Part shown: piece after piece, positions 7,862 to 15,991 of the stretch
How the letters are laid out: the number at the start of each line of letters is the position of its first letter
How positions within the stretch are numbered: the first letter of the stretch is position 1
Assembly: GCA_003164335.1 (NCBI GenBank)
Contig: PLTF01000070.1
Span: forward strand, 1 to 38,914
Origin: Fibrobacterota bacterium
GTDB lineage: Bacteria; Fibrobacterota; Chitinivibrionia; Chitinivibrionales; Chitinispirillaceae
Direction: 5' to 3'
Length of the DNA: 38,914 bases
Position numbers and translations under genes: made by a program
Notes under the pieces: generated by a model
Databases searched by the model: none
What the model was told of the DNA's origin: nothing
The model's input: the letters and a program-made list of their open reading frames with translations, nothing else

Positions 7862-9881
7862 CCACGCCTCGGGCGCTCCGCAACGCCTGCTTGTCACTAT
7901 GGCGCTTCCTTATGCCAATGGGGACATCCACCTCGGCCACCTGCTCGAAGCGGTGCAGACCGATATCTTCGTGCGGTACCAGAAGCTGTGCGGCAATGAG
8001 GCGGTCTACGTCGCGGCCGACGACACCCACGGCACGCCGGTCGAACTCACTGCGCTCAGGCGCGGCATATCTCCCGAGGAGCTCGTGAGCCGGGTGCGCG
8101 AGGACCACATCCGCGATTATGCCGGGTTCAATATCGGCTTCGACATCTTCTATTCGACCAACTCGGAGGAAAACCGGCTTTACGCAGAGACCATTTATGC
8201 AAACCTGAAAGCCAACGGGCTCATTGTCGAACGCGAAATAGACCAGTTCTACTGCGAGCACGACAAACGATTCCTTCCGGACCGGTTTATAGTCGGCACC
8301 TGTCCCAAATGCAAAACACCCGGGCAGTACGGCGATGTGTGCGAATCCTGCGGGACCATCTACCAGCCGACCGACCTCGGCGACCCGCACTGCATGATCT
8401 GCAACCGGACGCCGGTCATGAAGCAATCGAAGCACCTGTACGTCCGGCTTGAACGATGCGAGCCATTCCTGCGCGAATTCATCGCCCGACCGGGCCTGCT
8501 GCAGGACGACATGCGCAATTTCGTGAAAGCCTGGATCGACGACGGGCTGCGGGAGTGGTGCATTTCCCGCGACGGGCCGTATTTCGGTTTCAGGATCCCC
8601 GGCACGGTCGATAAATACTTTTACGTATGGCTCGATGCGCCGATAGGCTATCTCTCTTCGACCGATCGCTGGTGCTGCGACCACGGCCGGAAGGTAGAGG
8701 AGTTCTGGTCCCGGGATGCCGACGCCCGTGTCGTGCACTTCATCGGCAAGGATATCGTTTACTTTCACACCCTGTTCTGGCCGGTACTGCTGGAAAATTC
8801 CGGATTCAAGCTTCCGTCAACCATTTTCGTGCACGGGTTCCTGAATATCGGCGGCGTGAAAATGTCCAAGTCGCGCGGAACCTTCATCCTGGCGAAGGAC
8901 TTCATCGACAAAATCAGGCATCCCCAGGCAGCCGAATTCCTGCGGTTCTTTTTCGGCGCGAAACTCGGCCACACCGCAGCCGATATCGATTTCAATGCGC
9001 CTGAGTTCATCTCCCGGGTCAATACCACGCTCGCGAACAACTTCGGCAACCTGCACCACCGGACCTTCGTTTTCTGCGATCGCTATTTTGACCATCGCAT
9101 TCCCGATGCAGCCTGGGACGCCTCGATTGCCGCCGAGGTAGAGAGCGCCGCCGCTGCCATTGCGCAGTGGTATGAGAATGCGGAGTACAAGTCGGTTGTG
9201 GAGCGGGTACATGAGCTCGGCAACCGGGGCAATAAGTTCTTCCAGGATGCGAAACCATGGGAGCTCGTCAAGACCGACCCGGTCGCTGCCGCCGGAATCA
9301 TGGTGACCTGTATCAACCTCATCAAGTCCATGGCGGTGTTCCTGAAGCCGATGGTGCCGTCCCTGGTTGCGGATCTCGAAGGCCAGCTCGGCCTTGACCA
9401 TCCGCTCTCCTGGGGCGATCATGCATTCTCCCTGGCCAACCGGCCGCTCGGGACCATCGGGAAGCTCGTAACCCCGCTTACCGGCGAGGACGTTGCGCCG
9501 CTCTTCCCTCCGGCTGAAACTCCCGCGTTGCCGGTTACGTCCGGACCATCGCAGGAACCCATCGACATCGATGCATTCCGCAAGGTGGAACTGCGCGTCG
9601 CCGGGATTGTCGCCGCGGAAAAGGTCGAAAAGTCGAAAAAGCTCATCAGACTCCAGGTTGATATCGGCAGCGGCACGCGGCAGATCCTTGCGGGAATCGG
9701 CGAGTCGTATACCCCGGAGGAGCTTATCGGAAAACAGGTTATTGCTATAGTCAATCTTCAGCCCGCGAGCCTCATGGGGCACGTCTCCGAAGGTATGCTG
9801 CTTGCCGCAGGCAGTGCCGATGGCAAGCCCATTCTTCTCGCCCCGGAAAAGCCGGTACTGCCGGGGGCAAAGGTTTCATGA
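7851..9881 (+). CDS. metG: Methionyl-tRNA synthetase
   Basis: Class I aminoacyl-tRNA synthetase that charges tRNA-Met. The 676-aa protein has the HIGH-type motif HLGH (27-30), KMSKS (337-341), and two CxxC pairs in a double zinc-knuckle insert (CPKC and CESC, with a later CMIC). A C-terminal Trbp111-like tRNA-binding domain begins near residue 575 (FRKVELRVAGIV). Length and layout match dimeric MetG enzymes carrying the appended tRNA-binding domain. The ATG at 7851 is supported by an AAGAAGGGG stretch just upstream and overlaps ricT by 11 bases. The stop overlaps the recJ start in an ATGA arrangement. Confidence 0.96.
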   Translation: MSPDHASGAPQRLLVTMALPYANGDIHLGHLLEAVQTDIFVRYQKLCGNEAVYVAADDTHGTPVELTALRRGISPEELVSRVREDHIRDYAGFNIGFDIFYSTNSEENRLYAETIYANLKANGLIVEREIDQFYCEHDKRFLPDRFIVGTCPKCKTPGQYGDVCESCGTIYQPTDLGDPHCMICNRTPVMKQSKHLYVRLERCEPFLREFIARPGLLQDDMRNFVKAWIDDGLREWCISRDGPYFGFRIPGTVDKYFYVWLDAPIGYLSSTDRWCCDHGRKVEEFWSRDADARVVHFIGKDIVYFHTLFWPVLLENSGFKLPSTIFVHGFLNIGGVKMSKSRGTFILAKDFIDKIRHPQAAEFLRFFFGAKLGHTAADIDFNAPEFISRVNTTLANNFGNLHHRTFVFCDRYFDHRIPDAAWDASIAAEVESAAAAIAQWYENAEYKSVVERVHELGNRGNKFFQDAKPWELVKTDPVAAAGIMVTCINLIKSMAVFLKPMVPSLVADLEGQLGLDHPLSWGDHAFSLANRPLGTIGKLVTPLTGEDVAPLFPPAETPALPVTSGPSQEPIDIDAFRKVELRVAGIVAAEKVEKSKKLIRLQVDIGSGTRQILAGIGESYTPEELIGKQVIAIVNLQPASLMGHVSEGMLLAAGSADGKPILLAPEKPVLPGAKVS

Positions 9882-11599
9882 GCCTTTTCAAGGGAGCCCG
9901 CGAACAGATTGCGGTCCGCAGCGCCGACTCTCCGGCGGTCGACCGTCTCGCGACCGAACTACGCATCCCATCCGCGGCCGCACGAATCCTCGTCGCACGG
10001 GGAATGGTCGATGCGAAGGCATGCCGGGAGTTTTTCCAGCCGTCGAAGGACGGCTTTATCGACCCCTTTCGCTTCACCGCAATGGAAAAGGCGGTCAACC
10101 GCATCCGCCAGGCAATTGAGAAGGGTGAAAAAATAACGGTTTATGGCGATTATGACGTTGACGGAATAACCGGGACCGCGCTCATCACCCGCTGCCTTCG
10201 GCTCCTGGGTGCTGCGGTTGATTACCTCCTTCCCTATCGTCTTATCGATGGCTACGGCGTTTCCGCCGCCGGTGTGCGGCAGATTGCCGAAAGCGGAGCG
10301 AGCCTCATTGTCACCGTCGATTGCGGCATTACGGCCGTTCATGAGGTCGCGCTCGCGACCGGGCTCGGGCTCGATGTCATCCTGACCGATCACCATGAAC
10401 CCAAGGAGACGCTTCCCGCCGCACTGGCCATACTCAACCCCAAGGTTGTCTCCTGCAACTATCCCGACCGGGACCTTGCCGGGGTCGGCGTCGTGTTCAA
10501 GCTTTGCCAGGCGCTCGCGCAGGCAACGGGAAAGGGGTTCCCGTTCTGGGAGCAATTCCTCGACCTTGCAGCGCTCGGAACTGCGGCGGATATTGTCCCG
10601 CTCGTCGGTGAAAACCGTATTATCGCCCGGTTCGGATTCGAGCGGATGCATGCGACCAAAAACGTCGGCCTTGCCGCGCTTATCGAACAGCAGGGGCTCT
10701 CCGGGAAAAAATTTTCGACCAGTGAAGCGGTTTTCCAGCTTGCCCCGTGTATCAACGCGGCGGGCAGGATCGGCGACCCCCGGCGCGCCGTGGAATTGCT
10801 CCTGACCGAAGACGCCGGAATCGCCGCAGCCTGCGCGCGTGAATTGCGTAATGCAAATTCCGAACGGCGTGCCATCGACAGCACGGTCTGGGATGAGGCC
10901 GACGCCTGGGTTACCGCCAACTGCGACGACGAGCACGATATAGCCATCGTCGCGGGAAATGCCGCCTGGCACCCCGGCGTTATCGGCATCGTGGCCTCCA
11001 AACTCGTGGAAAAATTTCACCGGCCCGCTATTCTTTTCGCGATTGCTCCGGACGGCTCGGCACGCGGATCCGGCCGCAGTATTCCGGGACTGCATCTCCT
11101 CGATGCCCTTGCCGAATGCGCCGACCTGCTCGACGAATTCGGCGGCCATGCGGCTGCCGCCGGGATGACCTGCCGGAGCGCCCGTATCGGCGCTTTCCGC
11201 GAGCGCTTCAACGCCGTCGTGGCAAGCAGCGTATCGCCGGAAAGTCTGTGCCCTTCGGTTTGGGCCGATGCGGAAGTTCCGCTGTCGGCCCTGACGCCCG
11301 AACTCTTTTCCTGCATCAGGGGCATGGAGCCGTTCGGGCCGGGGAACATGCAGCCGATTCTGTACTGCCGGGACCTGCACCACCGGTACGCTCCCCGGAT
11401 CGTGGGATCGGGTAACAAGCATGTCAAGATGACCGTGACCTCCGGCGCCCTCGTCATGGATGCCATCGCCTTCAATTTTGGAGACCGGCTCGACGAACTC
11501 AAGGCGGCGCCCTCGTTCTCGCTGGCCTTTGCGCTAGACGAGAATGAATGGAACGGCAGGAAAACGCTCCAGATGCGGGTTAAAGGAATATGCCAATGA
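9878..11599 (+). CDS. recJ: Single-stranded-DNA 5'-3' exonuclease RecJ
   Basis: DHH-family exonuclease used in recombinational and mismatch repair. The 573-aa protein shows the DHH phosphoesterase motifs: VYGDYDVDG (about 87-95), VTVDCGI, the DHH triad in LTDHHEP (about 170), a DHHA1 domain with GGHAAAAG, and a C-terminal OB-like region. Length is typical of RecJ. It begins inside the metG stop (ATGA overlap) and overlaps argH by a few bases, so it is part of the same transcript. Confidence 0.94.
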   Translation: MSLFKGAREQIAVRSADSPAVDRLATELRIPSAAARILVARGMVDAKACREFFQPSKDGFIDPFRFTAMEKAVNRIRQAIEKGEKITVYGDYDVDGITGTALITRCLRLLGAAVDYLLPYRLIDGYGVSAAGVRQIAESGASLIVTVDCGITAVHEVALATGLGLDVILTDHHEPKETLPAALAILNPKVVSCNYPDRDLAGVGVVFKLCQALAQATGKGFPFWEQFLDLAALGTAADIVPLVGENRIIARFGFERMHATKNVGLAALIEQQGLSGKKFSTSEAVFQLAPCINAAGRIGDPRRAVELLLTEDAGIAAACARELRNANSERRAIDSTVWDEADAWVTANCDDEHDIAIVAGNAAWHPGVIGIVASKLVEKFHRPAILFAIAPDGSARGSGRSIPGLHLLDALAECADLLDEFGGHAAAAGMTCRSARIGAFRERFNAVVASSVSPESLCPSVWADAEVPLSALTPELFSCIRGMEPFGPGNMQPILYCRDLHHRYAPRIVGSGNKHVKMTVTSGALVMDAIAFNFGDRLDELKAAPSFSLAFALDENEWNGRKTLQMRVKGICQ

Positions 11600-13011
11600 A
11601 AATGTGGGATGGACGTTTCAAAAAGCCGACCGACCGTCTTATGGAGGCATTCAACAATTCCCTGTCTTTTGACAAGGCGCTCATCGAGGAGGACATCGAG
11701 GGGTCGATCGCCTGGGCCCATGCGCTCACCGGCGCCGGGATACTTACCGGAAAAGAGTCCTTGCAGATCGTGAAAGGGCTTCGCTCCCTGGCGGCGGAAT
11801 ACAAGAAAGGCACCCTCGTCTTTGATGCGGCGGACGAGGATATTCACATGGCGCTTGAACGGCTCCTCACCGAGCGAATCGGCGAGGCCGGAGCGAAGCT
11901 CCATACCGGACGTTCGCGGAACGACCAGGTGGCGACCGATGTGCGGCTCCATATCCGGAAAACACTGCCCGAAATTCATGCGCTCCTTACCCGGTTACAG
12001 CAGGCCCTCATCGTGCGCGCCGAACAGGACCTTCCGGTCGTGATCCCGGCATATACGCACCTGCAGCAGGCACAACCGATTTTGCTTGCCCACTACTGGC
12101 TTTCATTCTTTTATGTCATTGAGCGGGAGAAAACCCGGCTCTCCCATGCGCAATCGGCCGCCGGCGCCTGTCCCCTGGGATCGGGAGCCGTCGCGGGGAG
12201 CGGTTTTGCGATTGACCGCCGGAAAATTGCCGAAGAGCTTGGATTTGCAAAGGCGACGGAAAACAGCCTCGACGGCGTTGCCTCGCGAGACTACCTGCTC
12301 GAAACGCTGGCTGCAGTCGCCTCGATCGGCATCAGCCTGAGCCGCCAGGCGGAAGACCTCATCATCTGGTCCTCACGGGAATTTTCCTTTATCGAACTCG
12401 ACGACGCCTGGTCGAGCGGATCAAGCATGATGCCGCAGAAAAAAAACCCGGATTCACTCGAACTCATCCGCGGCAAAAGCGGGCGCTTTATCGGCAACTA
12501 TATGCGTTGTGCCGCGACCGTCAAAGGGGTCGGGCTCGCCTATTATAAGGATTTGCAGGAGGACAAGGAACCGCTCTTCGATTCGCTGACACAGATCCGC
12601 ATGGTCATCGAGGTGTTCACGCAGGTGCTTGCCACACTCACCGTCAATGCCGGCAGCATCGGAAATAAGCTCGACCCGCTGCTCCTCGCTACCGACCTGG
12701 CCGATTACCTCGTGAATCGCGGGCTTCCATTCCGTCAGGCGCACAAGGTGGTCGGCGCCATGGTTGCCCATTGCATTGAAAAGAAAACCAGCTTCGCCGA
12801 GCTGACGCTGACCGCTTTCAAGGCCTTCTCTCCCCTTTTCCGCGAGGATGTTAAGAAATGCCTCTCCTGGACCGAGGCAATCCGGCATCGTACCATTGCC
12901 GGCGGAACCGGGGAAAAAAGTGTGGCGAATCAATTGCGGGAAGCGAGGAACATCCTTGACAAGGACTGCGAGAGCGCCCCGGGGAATGTCCGGGCGCGCG
13001 AGAAACGCTAG
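11596..13011 (+). CDS. argH: Argininosuccinate lyase
   Basis: Last step of arginine synthesis, splitting argininosuccinate into arginine and fumarate. The 471-aa protein belongs to the fumarase/aspartase superfamily and carries the signature loop GSSMMPQKKNP (about 275-285), preceded by TGRSRNDQVATD and YTHLQQAQPI, which are characteristic of ArgH. I prefer the ATG at 11596 over 11590 because AGGA at 11584-11587 gives 8-base spacing to it. It is the last gene of the holB-ricT-metG-recJ-argH run. No other arginine gene is nearby. A GC-rich inverted repeat at the extreme 3' end has no T-tract. Confidence 0.96.
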   Translation: MKMWDGRFKKPTDRLMEAFNNSLSFDKALIEEDIEGSIAWAHALTGAGILTGKESLQIVKGLRSLAAEYKKGTLVFDAADEDIHMALERLLTERIGEAGAKLHTGRSRNDQVATDVRLHIRKTLPEIHALLTRLQQALIVRAEQDLPVVIPAYTHLQQAQPILLAHYWLSFFYVIEREKTRLSHAQSAAGACPLGSGAVAGSGFAIDRRKIAEELGFAKATENSLDGVASRDYLLETLAAVASIGISLSRQAEDLIIWSSREFSFIELDDAWSSGSSMMPQKKNPDSLELIRGKSGRFIGNYMRCAATVKGVGLAYYKDLQEDKEPLFDSLTQIRMVIEVFTQVLATLTVNAGSIGNKLDPLLLATDLADYLVNRGLPFRQAHKVVGAMVAHCIEKKTSFAELTLTAFKAFSPLFREDVKKCLSWTEAIRHRTIAGGTGEKSVANQLREARNILDKDCESAPGNVRAREKR

Positions 13012-13053
13012 CATAGACATCTGCGCATAATCGCCGCCGGAAGGCGATCCCCA

Positions 13054-13082
13054 TTGACTTTTTCGTTCGCGAAAATTAAATT
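13054..13082 (+). promoter_or_regulatory. Candidate sigma-70-type promoter
   Basis: TTGACT and TAAATT are separated by 17 bases, upstream of the deacetylase-like gene. The spacer contains an inverted repeat (TTTTCG-TTCG-CGAAAA), which could be an operator. Identified by consensus match only. Confidence 0.45.
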
Positions 13083-13169
13083 ATCTCCTTAAGCATAACC
13101 GTGCCGAGATAATAAAACCGGGGATTCTGTCATGAAAGTACCGGACATTGCCGAAAGAAGTTTGCCTGC

Positions 13170-14135
13170 ATGGCAGTATTGCCCGGCGGAAGCGCAGCCG
13201 GTCCGATGAATCGAATCGAATGGCCCGATAAGAAGCGGTTTGCCTTTACCATATTCGACGATACCGATAAAACCAATCTGCAAAACGGGCTTCCGTTCTA
13301 CGATTTCTTGAGGGACTGCGGCTTCAGAACAACGAAATCGGTCTGGACTGTTAAAGGGGAAAACCGCCTTCCGGGGGCCGGATCCACCTGCGAAGATAAA
13401 CCTTATCTGGATTGGGTTCTGCAATTGCGGGATCAGGGGTTCGAAATAGGACTCCATAATGTCTCCTCCGCTACCTCAAACCGGGCGCAGACCGAAAAGG
13501 GCTTCGAGACGTTCCGCGCTCTTTTCGACCGGGATCCCGCCACCCTTTCCAATCACGCGGCATGCGGGGAATCAATTTACTGGGGAGCCGAACGATTAAG
13601 CGGGATCAACCGTATGCTCTACACGGCGCTGATGGGAAAAAACCATGCCGAGAATTTTCGCGGGCATATTCAAGGAGATCCGCTGTTCTGGGGGGATATC
13701 TGCCGGGATAGGGTAACGTATGTGCGTAATTTCGTATACAATGAAATCAATACCCTCAAGGCCTGTCCCTTCATGCCCTACCACGATCCGCTGCGTCCCT
13801 GTGTCAAATACTGGTTTCCCTCGACTGAGGGTGCGGATGTCGATTCCTTTACCAGGATGATTTCCGAAAAAAACCAGGACCGGCTGGAGGCCGAGGGAGG
13901 CGCCTGCATCATGTATACGCATGCAGGAAACCGATTCTGGAACAACACCCTCGATGCCGGGTTTAAACGCCTGATGACCCGGCTGAGCAAAAAAAACGGC
14001 TGGTTTGTTCCGGTGGCCACGCTCCTCGATTTTCTGCGGGAAAACCAGGGTCATCATGTCATTTCAAAGGGGGAGCGAACTCGGCTGGAAACTAAATGGC
14101 TGCTTCATAAGATCATGCTCGGCGGATCTACCTGA
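13170..14135 (+). CDS. Polysaccharide-deacetylase-like (NodB-fold) protein
   Basis: A 321-aa soluble protein without a signal peptide. It opens with FAFTIFDDTD, which resembles the metal-binding Asp-Asp motif at the start of polysaccharide deacetylase domains. Later it has GLHNVSS, the HAACGES region and MYTHAGN, which could supply the histidine ligands. It ends in a helical tail. I recognise a NodB-like hydrolase fold; substrate and activity are unknown. An internal ATG at 13206 is an alternative start, closer to the conserved region, but 13170 has the better purine-rich upstream sequence. Divergent from nothing and convergent with rex, with only 29 bases between stop codons. Confidence 0.6.
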   Translation: MAVLPGGSAAGPMNRIEWPDKKRFAFTIFDDTDKTNLQNGLPFYDFLRDCGFRTTKSVWTVKGENRLPGAGSTCEDKPYLDWVLQLRDQGFEIGLHNVSSATSNRAQTEKGFETFRALFDRDPATLSNHAACGESIYWGAERLSGINRMLYTALMGKNHAENFRGHIQGDPLFWGDICRDRVTYVRNFVYNEINTLKACPFMPYHDPLRPCVKYWFPSTEGADVDSFTRMISEKNQDRLEAEGGACIMYTHAGNRFWNNTLDAGFKRLMTRLSKKNGWFVPVATLLDFLRENQGHHVISKGERTRLETKWLLHKIMLGGST

Positions 14136-14164
14136 TGCGGGATGGCCCGCTATCCGGCGTAAGT

Positions 14165-14791
14165 TTACTTTGCGGATTGCCCTGCAGTAACAAAGTAGAT
14201 GAGGTTTTCGAGCTCGACCTCAAGGTTTACGTTGGTCACGATGCAATCGGCCGGGGTCTTGAGCTGGATGGGCGAAAAGTTCAGTACCCCCCTGATGCCT
14301 CCGTTGACCATTGCATCAAATACGCTCTGGGCGGCAACTTCAGGAACGCAGAGGATTCCGATTTTTATATCGTTCCGGCGCAGGAATGTTTCGAGCTCGG
14401 TCATGGGGCGCACCGGTACGCCGGATTTCTGGGAGCCCTTTGCCGGATCGAGGTCGAATGCAGCTTCGATCCTGATTCCCTGTTTTGCAAAGTTTTTGTA
14501 TCTGAGAAGTGCTGTCCCCAGGTTTCCGGCGCCGACCACCACGACCTTCTGGATCTGGTTTTTTCCGAGAATGACGTTAAGTTTTTCTATGAGCGCATCG
14601 ATGGTGTAGCCGCCGCGCTTGTTGCCGGAAATGTCGAACAGGGAGAAATCTTTGCGGACCTGTGCACTGGTCACACCGACGGCATCGGCCAGATACTCGG
14701 AAAAAATCTTAATGAATCCAAGCTTCTTGAACCGGTAGAGCTCGTTCTTATACCGTGAGAGACGCAGGATACAGTTTTTTTTTGCAACCAT
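14165..14791 (-). CDS. rex: Redox-sensing transcriptional repressor Rex
   Basis: Homodimeric repressor that releases DNA when NADH rises, typically controlling fermentation and hydrogenase genes. The 208-aa protein has an N-terminal winged helix (TSAQVRKDFSLF, about 41-52) and a Rossmann domain with the NAD-binding GAGNLG (87-92). I start it at 14791 because the ATG follows a GGGGGA ribosome-binding site and gives standard Rex length; the frame extends 14 codons further upstream. It is divergent from hydrogenase locus 1, and its own predicted promoter carries a Rex half-site at the start point, implying autoregulation. Confidence 0.93.
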   Translation of the reverse strand: MVAKKNCILRLSRYKNELYRFKKLGFIKIFSEYLADAVGVTSAQVRKDFSLFDISGNKRGGYTIDALIEKLNVILGKNQIQKVVVVGAGNLGTALLRYKNFAKQGIRIEAAFDLDPAKGSQKSGVPVRPMTELETFLRRNDIKIGILCVPEVAAQSVFDAMVNGGIRGVLNFSPIQLKTPADCIVTNVNLEVELENLIYFVTAGQSAK

Positions 14792-14854
14792 GAAATCCCC
14801 CGGAGCCGGTTTTTTTTGTGACGGCAATAACATAAAATAGCTGGGCGCAGATAA

Positions 14855-14877
14855 AGTGGCAACATTTTTGTACCACT
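14855..14877 (-). repeat. Inverted repeat in the rex leader
   Basis: AGTGG and CCACT flank a 13-base AT-rich centre (ACATTTTTGT). It lies immediately downstream of the predicted rex start point. It could be a second operator or a leader hairpin. Confidence 0.4.
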
Positions 14878-14888
14878 TTTCACATTAA
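14878..14888 (-). promoter_or_regulatory. Rex-type half-site at the rex start point
   Basis: Plus-strand TTTCACATTAA, read on the rex strand as TTAATGTGAAA. The exact 11-mer recurs at 38712-38722 and 38785-38795. It adjoins the predicted -10 box of rex, a position suited to autorepression. Confidence 0.5.
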
Positions 14889-14916
14889 TTATAGTATTAT
14901 AACGACCAATAGTGAA
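14888..14916 (-). promoter_or_regulatory. Candidate rex promoter
   Basis: On the minus strand TTCACT (plus 14911-14916) and a perfect TATAAT (plus 14888-14893) are separated by 17 bases. The predicted start is near 14881, leaving a leader of about 90 bases before the rex ATG. Confidence 0.55.
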
Positions 14917-15036
14917 CTACTCAAAGGAAAAAAGCATTATAGTAAAACATTAATATTTTATTGCACTTATAATCACAATAAATATTGACTTCAAATTTCT
15001 CATGGTGTATTTTATGAAGCTGGGCCGAGCACGGTT

Positions 15037-15054
15037 TCGTGACAATAGTCACCT
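15037..15054 (+). promoter_or_regulatory. Rex-like operator upstream of hydrogenase locus 1
   Basis: The core GTGAC-AATA-GTCAC (15039-15052) is a perfect 5+5 inverted repeat with a 4-base centre. This is the arm length and spacing of the Rex consensus TTGTGAA-N4-TTCACAA; GTGA and TCAC match and the inner base differs. It ends four bases before the -35 element of the best hydrogenase promoter. Confidence 0.6.
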
Positions 15055-15057
15055 GAC

Positions 15058-15086
15058 TTGCAATTACCCTGCATGTTTAATATAAT
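15058..15086 (+). promoter_or_regulatory. Promoter of hydrogenase locus 1
   Basis: TTGCAA at 15058-15063 and a perfect TATAAT at 15081-15086 with 17-base spacing. The predicted start near 15093 gives a leader of about 49 bases before the first hydrogenase gene. A weaker candidate (TTGACT with a downstream TATTTT, 17-base spacing) lies upstream near 14988-15016. Confidence 0.65.
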
Positions 15087-15141
15087 AAGGAAATAATGCC
15101 GTAACGGCGGCAGTATATATAACGTATTTCGAGGAGCGTCC

Positions 15142-15660
15142 ATGGCAGAGGTAACCGTCCATACCAAGGTATTAAGTGAAATTGCCGCCAGATGGAGCGA
15201 TAAAAAGGGGAGCCTCATCATGGTGCTCCATGAGGTTCAGAGCAAGTACGGCTACATCCCGCGCGATGTCGCGATGGAGCTCTCGCGGATCATCGATGTT
15301 CCGCTTGCCAGGATCTATGAGGTCATCACCTTTTATAATTATTTCAAGCTGCAACCGCCGGGAAAGTTCAATATTGCAGTTTGTATGGGAACCGCGTGCT
15401 ACCTCAAGGGCGCGCCGGACATCCTGGACGAAATCAGCGAAAGGCTGAACATCACGATTGGGCAGACCACTCCCGACGGTGTTTTCCACCTCGACGCAGT
15501 CCGCTGCCTCGGATGCTGCGGTCTCGCACCGGTCATGACGGTAAACGGAGAAATTCACGGTAAGGTTAAAAAGACCCAAGTCGTGGAGATCCTCTCCAAG
15601 TATAAGGAAGGAGTCGCGATAAATGGAAAAACTGACACGGGAACTATTGAAAAAGAATAG
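15142..15660 (+). CDS. hndA: NuoE-like [2Fe-2S] subunit of NAD(P)-linked [FeFe]-hydrogenase (HndA type)
   Basis: Electron-transfer subunit of a multimeric cytosolic [FeFe]-hydrogenase, related to the 24-kDa subunit of complex I. The 172-aa protein has the helical N-terminal region followed by the thioredoxin-like domain with [2Fe-2S] ligands Cys81, Cys86 (CMGTAC) and Cys122, Cys126 (CLGCC). The ATG is preceded by GAGGAG. It overlaps the next gene by 38 bases. The order NuoE-like, small ferredoxin, NuoF-like, FeFe catalytic subunit is that of the Hnd hydrogenase of Desulfovibrio, which supports an NAD(P)H-coupled, possibly electron-bifurcating enzyme. Confidence 0.92.
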   Translation: MAEVTVHTKVLSEIAARWSDKKGSLIMVLHEVQSKYGYIPRDVAMELSRIIDVPLARIYEVITFYNYFKLQPPGKFNIAVCMGTACYLKGAPDILDEISERLNITIGQTTPDGVFHLDAVRCLGCCGLAPVMTVNGEIHGKVKKTQVVEILSKYKEGVAINGKTDTGTIEKE

Positions 15661-15991
15661 CCGGGAATCGACCGGCCGGGCTGCAGGCTCCTATGTTAAG
15701 GTAGGCATGAGTTCCTGCGGGATTGCTGCCGGGGCGCAGAAGATCTTTGACCTCCTGAAAGAAGAGATCGGGAGGGCGCATCCCGAAGTTGCCGTAGAGC
15801 GCTGCGGCTGCAATGGTCTCTGCTACGCCGAACCGCTCGTCGAGGTAAGCATCGAGGGGGTGCCCCCGGTGCTCTATGGACAGGTGACTCCGGACATCGC
15901 ACACCGCATTGTGGAGGAACATCTGGGCGACAGGCGGCTCCTGAACGATCATATCTATGCCATGGCTGTGAAAGGAACATCTGCTCCATGA
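15623..15991 (+). CDS. hndB: Thioredoxin-like [2Fe-2S] ferredoxin subunit (HndB type)
   Basis: A 122-aa thioredoxin-fold ferredoxin expected to carry one [2Fe-2S] cluster in the hydrogenase complex. Candidate ligands are Cys32 (SSCG), then Cys61 or Cys63, and Cys67 (CGCNGLC), with the typical C-terminal GQVTPDIAHRIVEEH. It overlaps hndA upstream by 38 bases and hndC downstream by 4 bases (ATGA), consistent with fixed stoichiometry. It probably supplies the [2Fe-2S] site that the N-terminal domain of the downstream NuoF-like subunit has lost. Confidence 0.88.
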   Translation: MEKLTRELLKKNSRESTGRAAGSYVKVGMSSCGIAAGAQKIFDLLKEEIGRAHPEVAVERCGCNGLCYAEPLVEVSIEGVPPVLYGQVTPDIAHRIVEEHLGDRRLLNDHIYAMAVKGTSAP

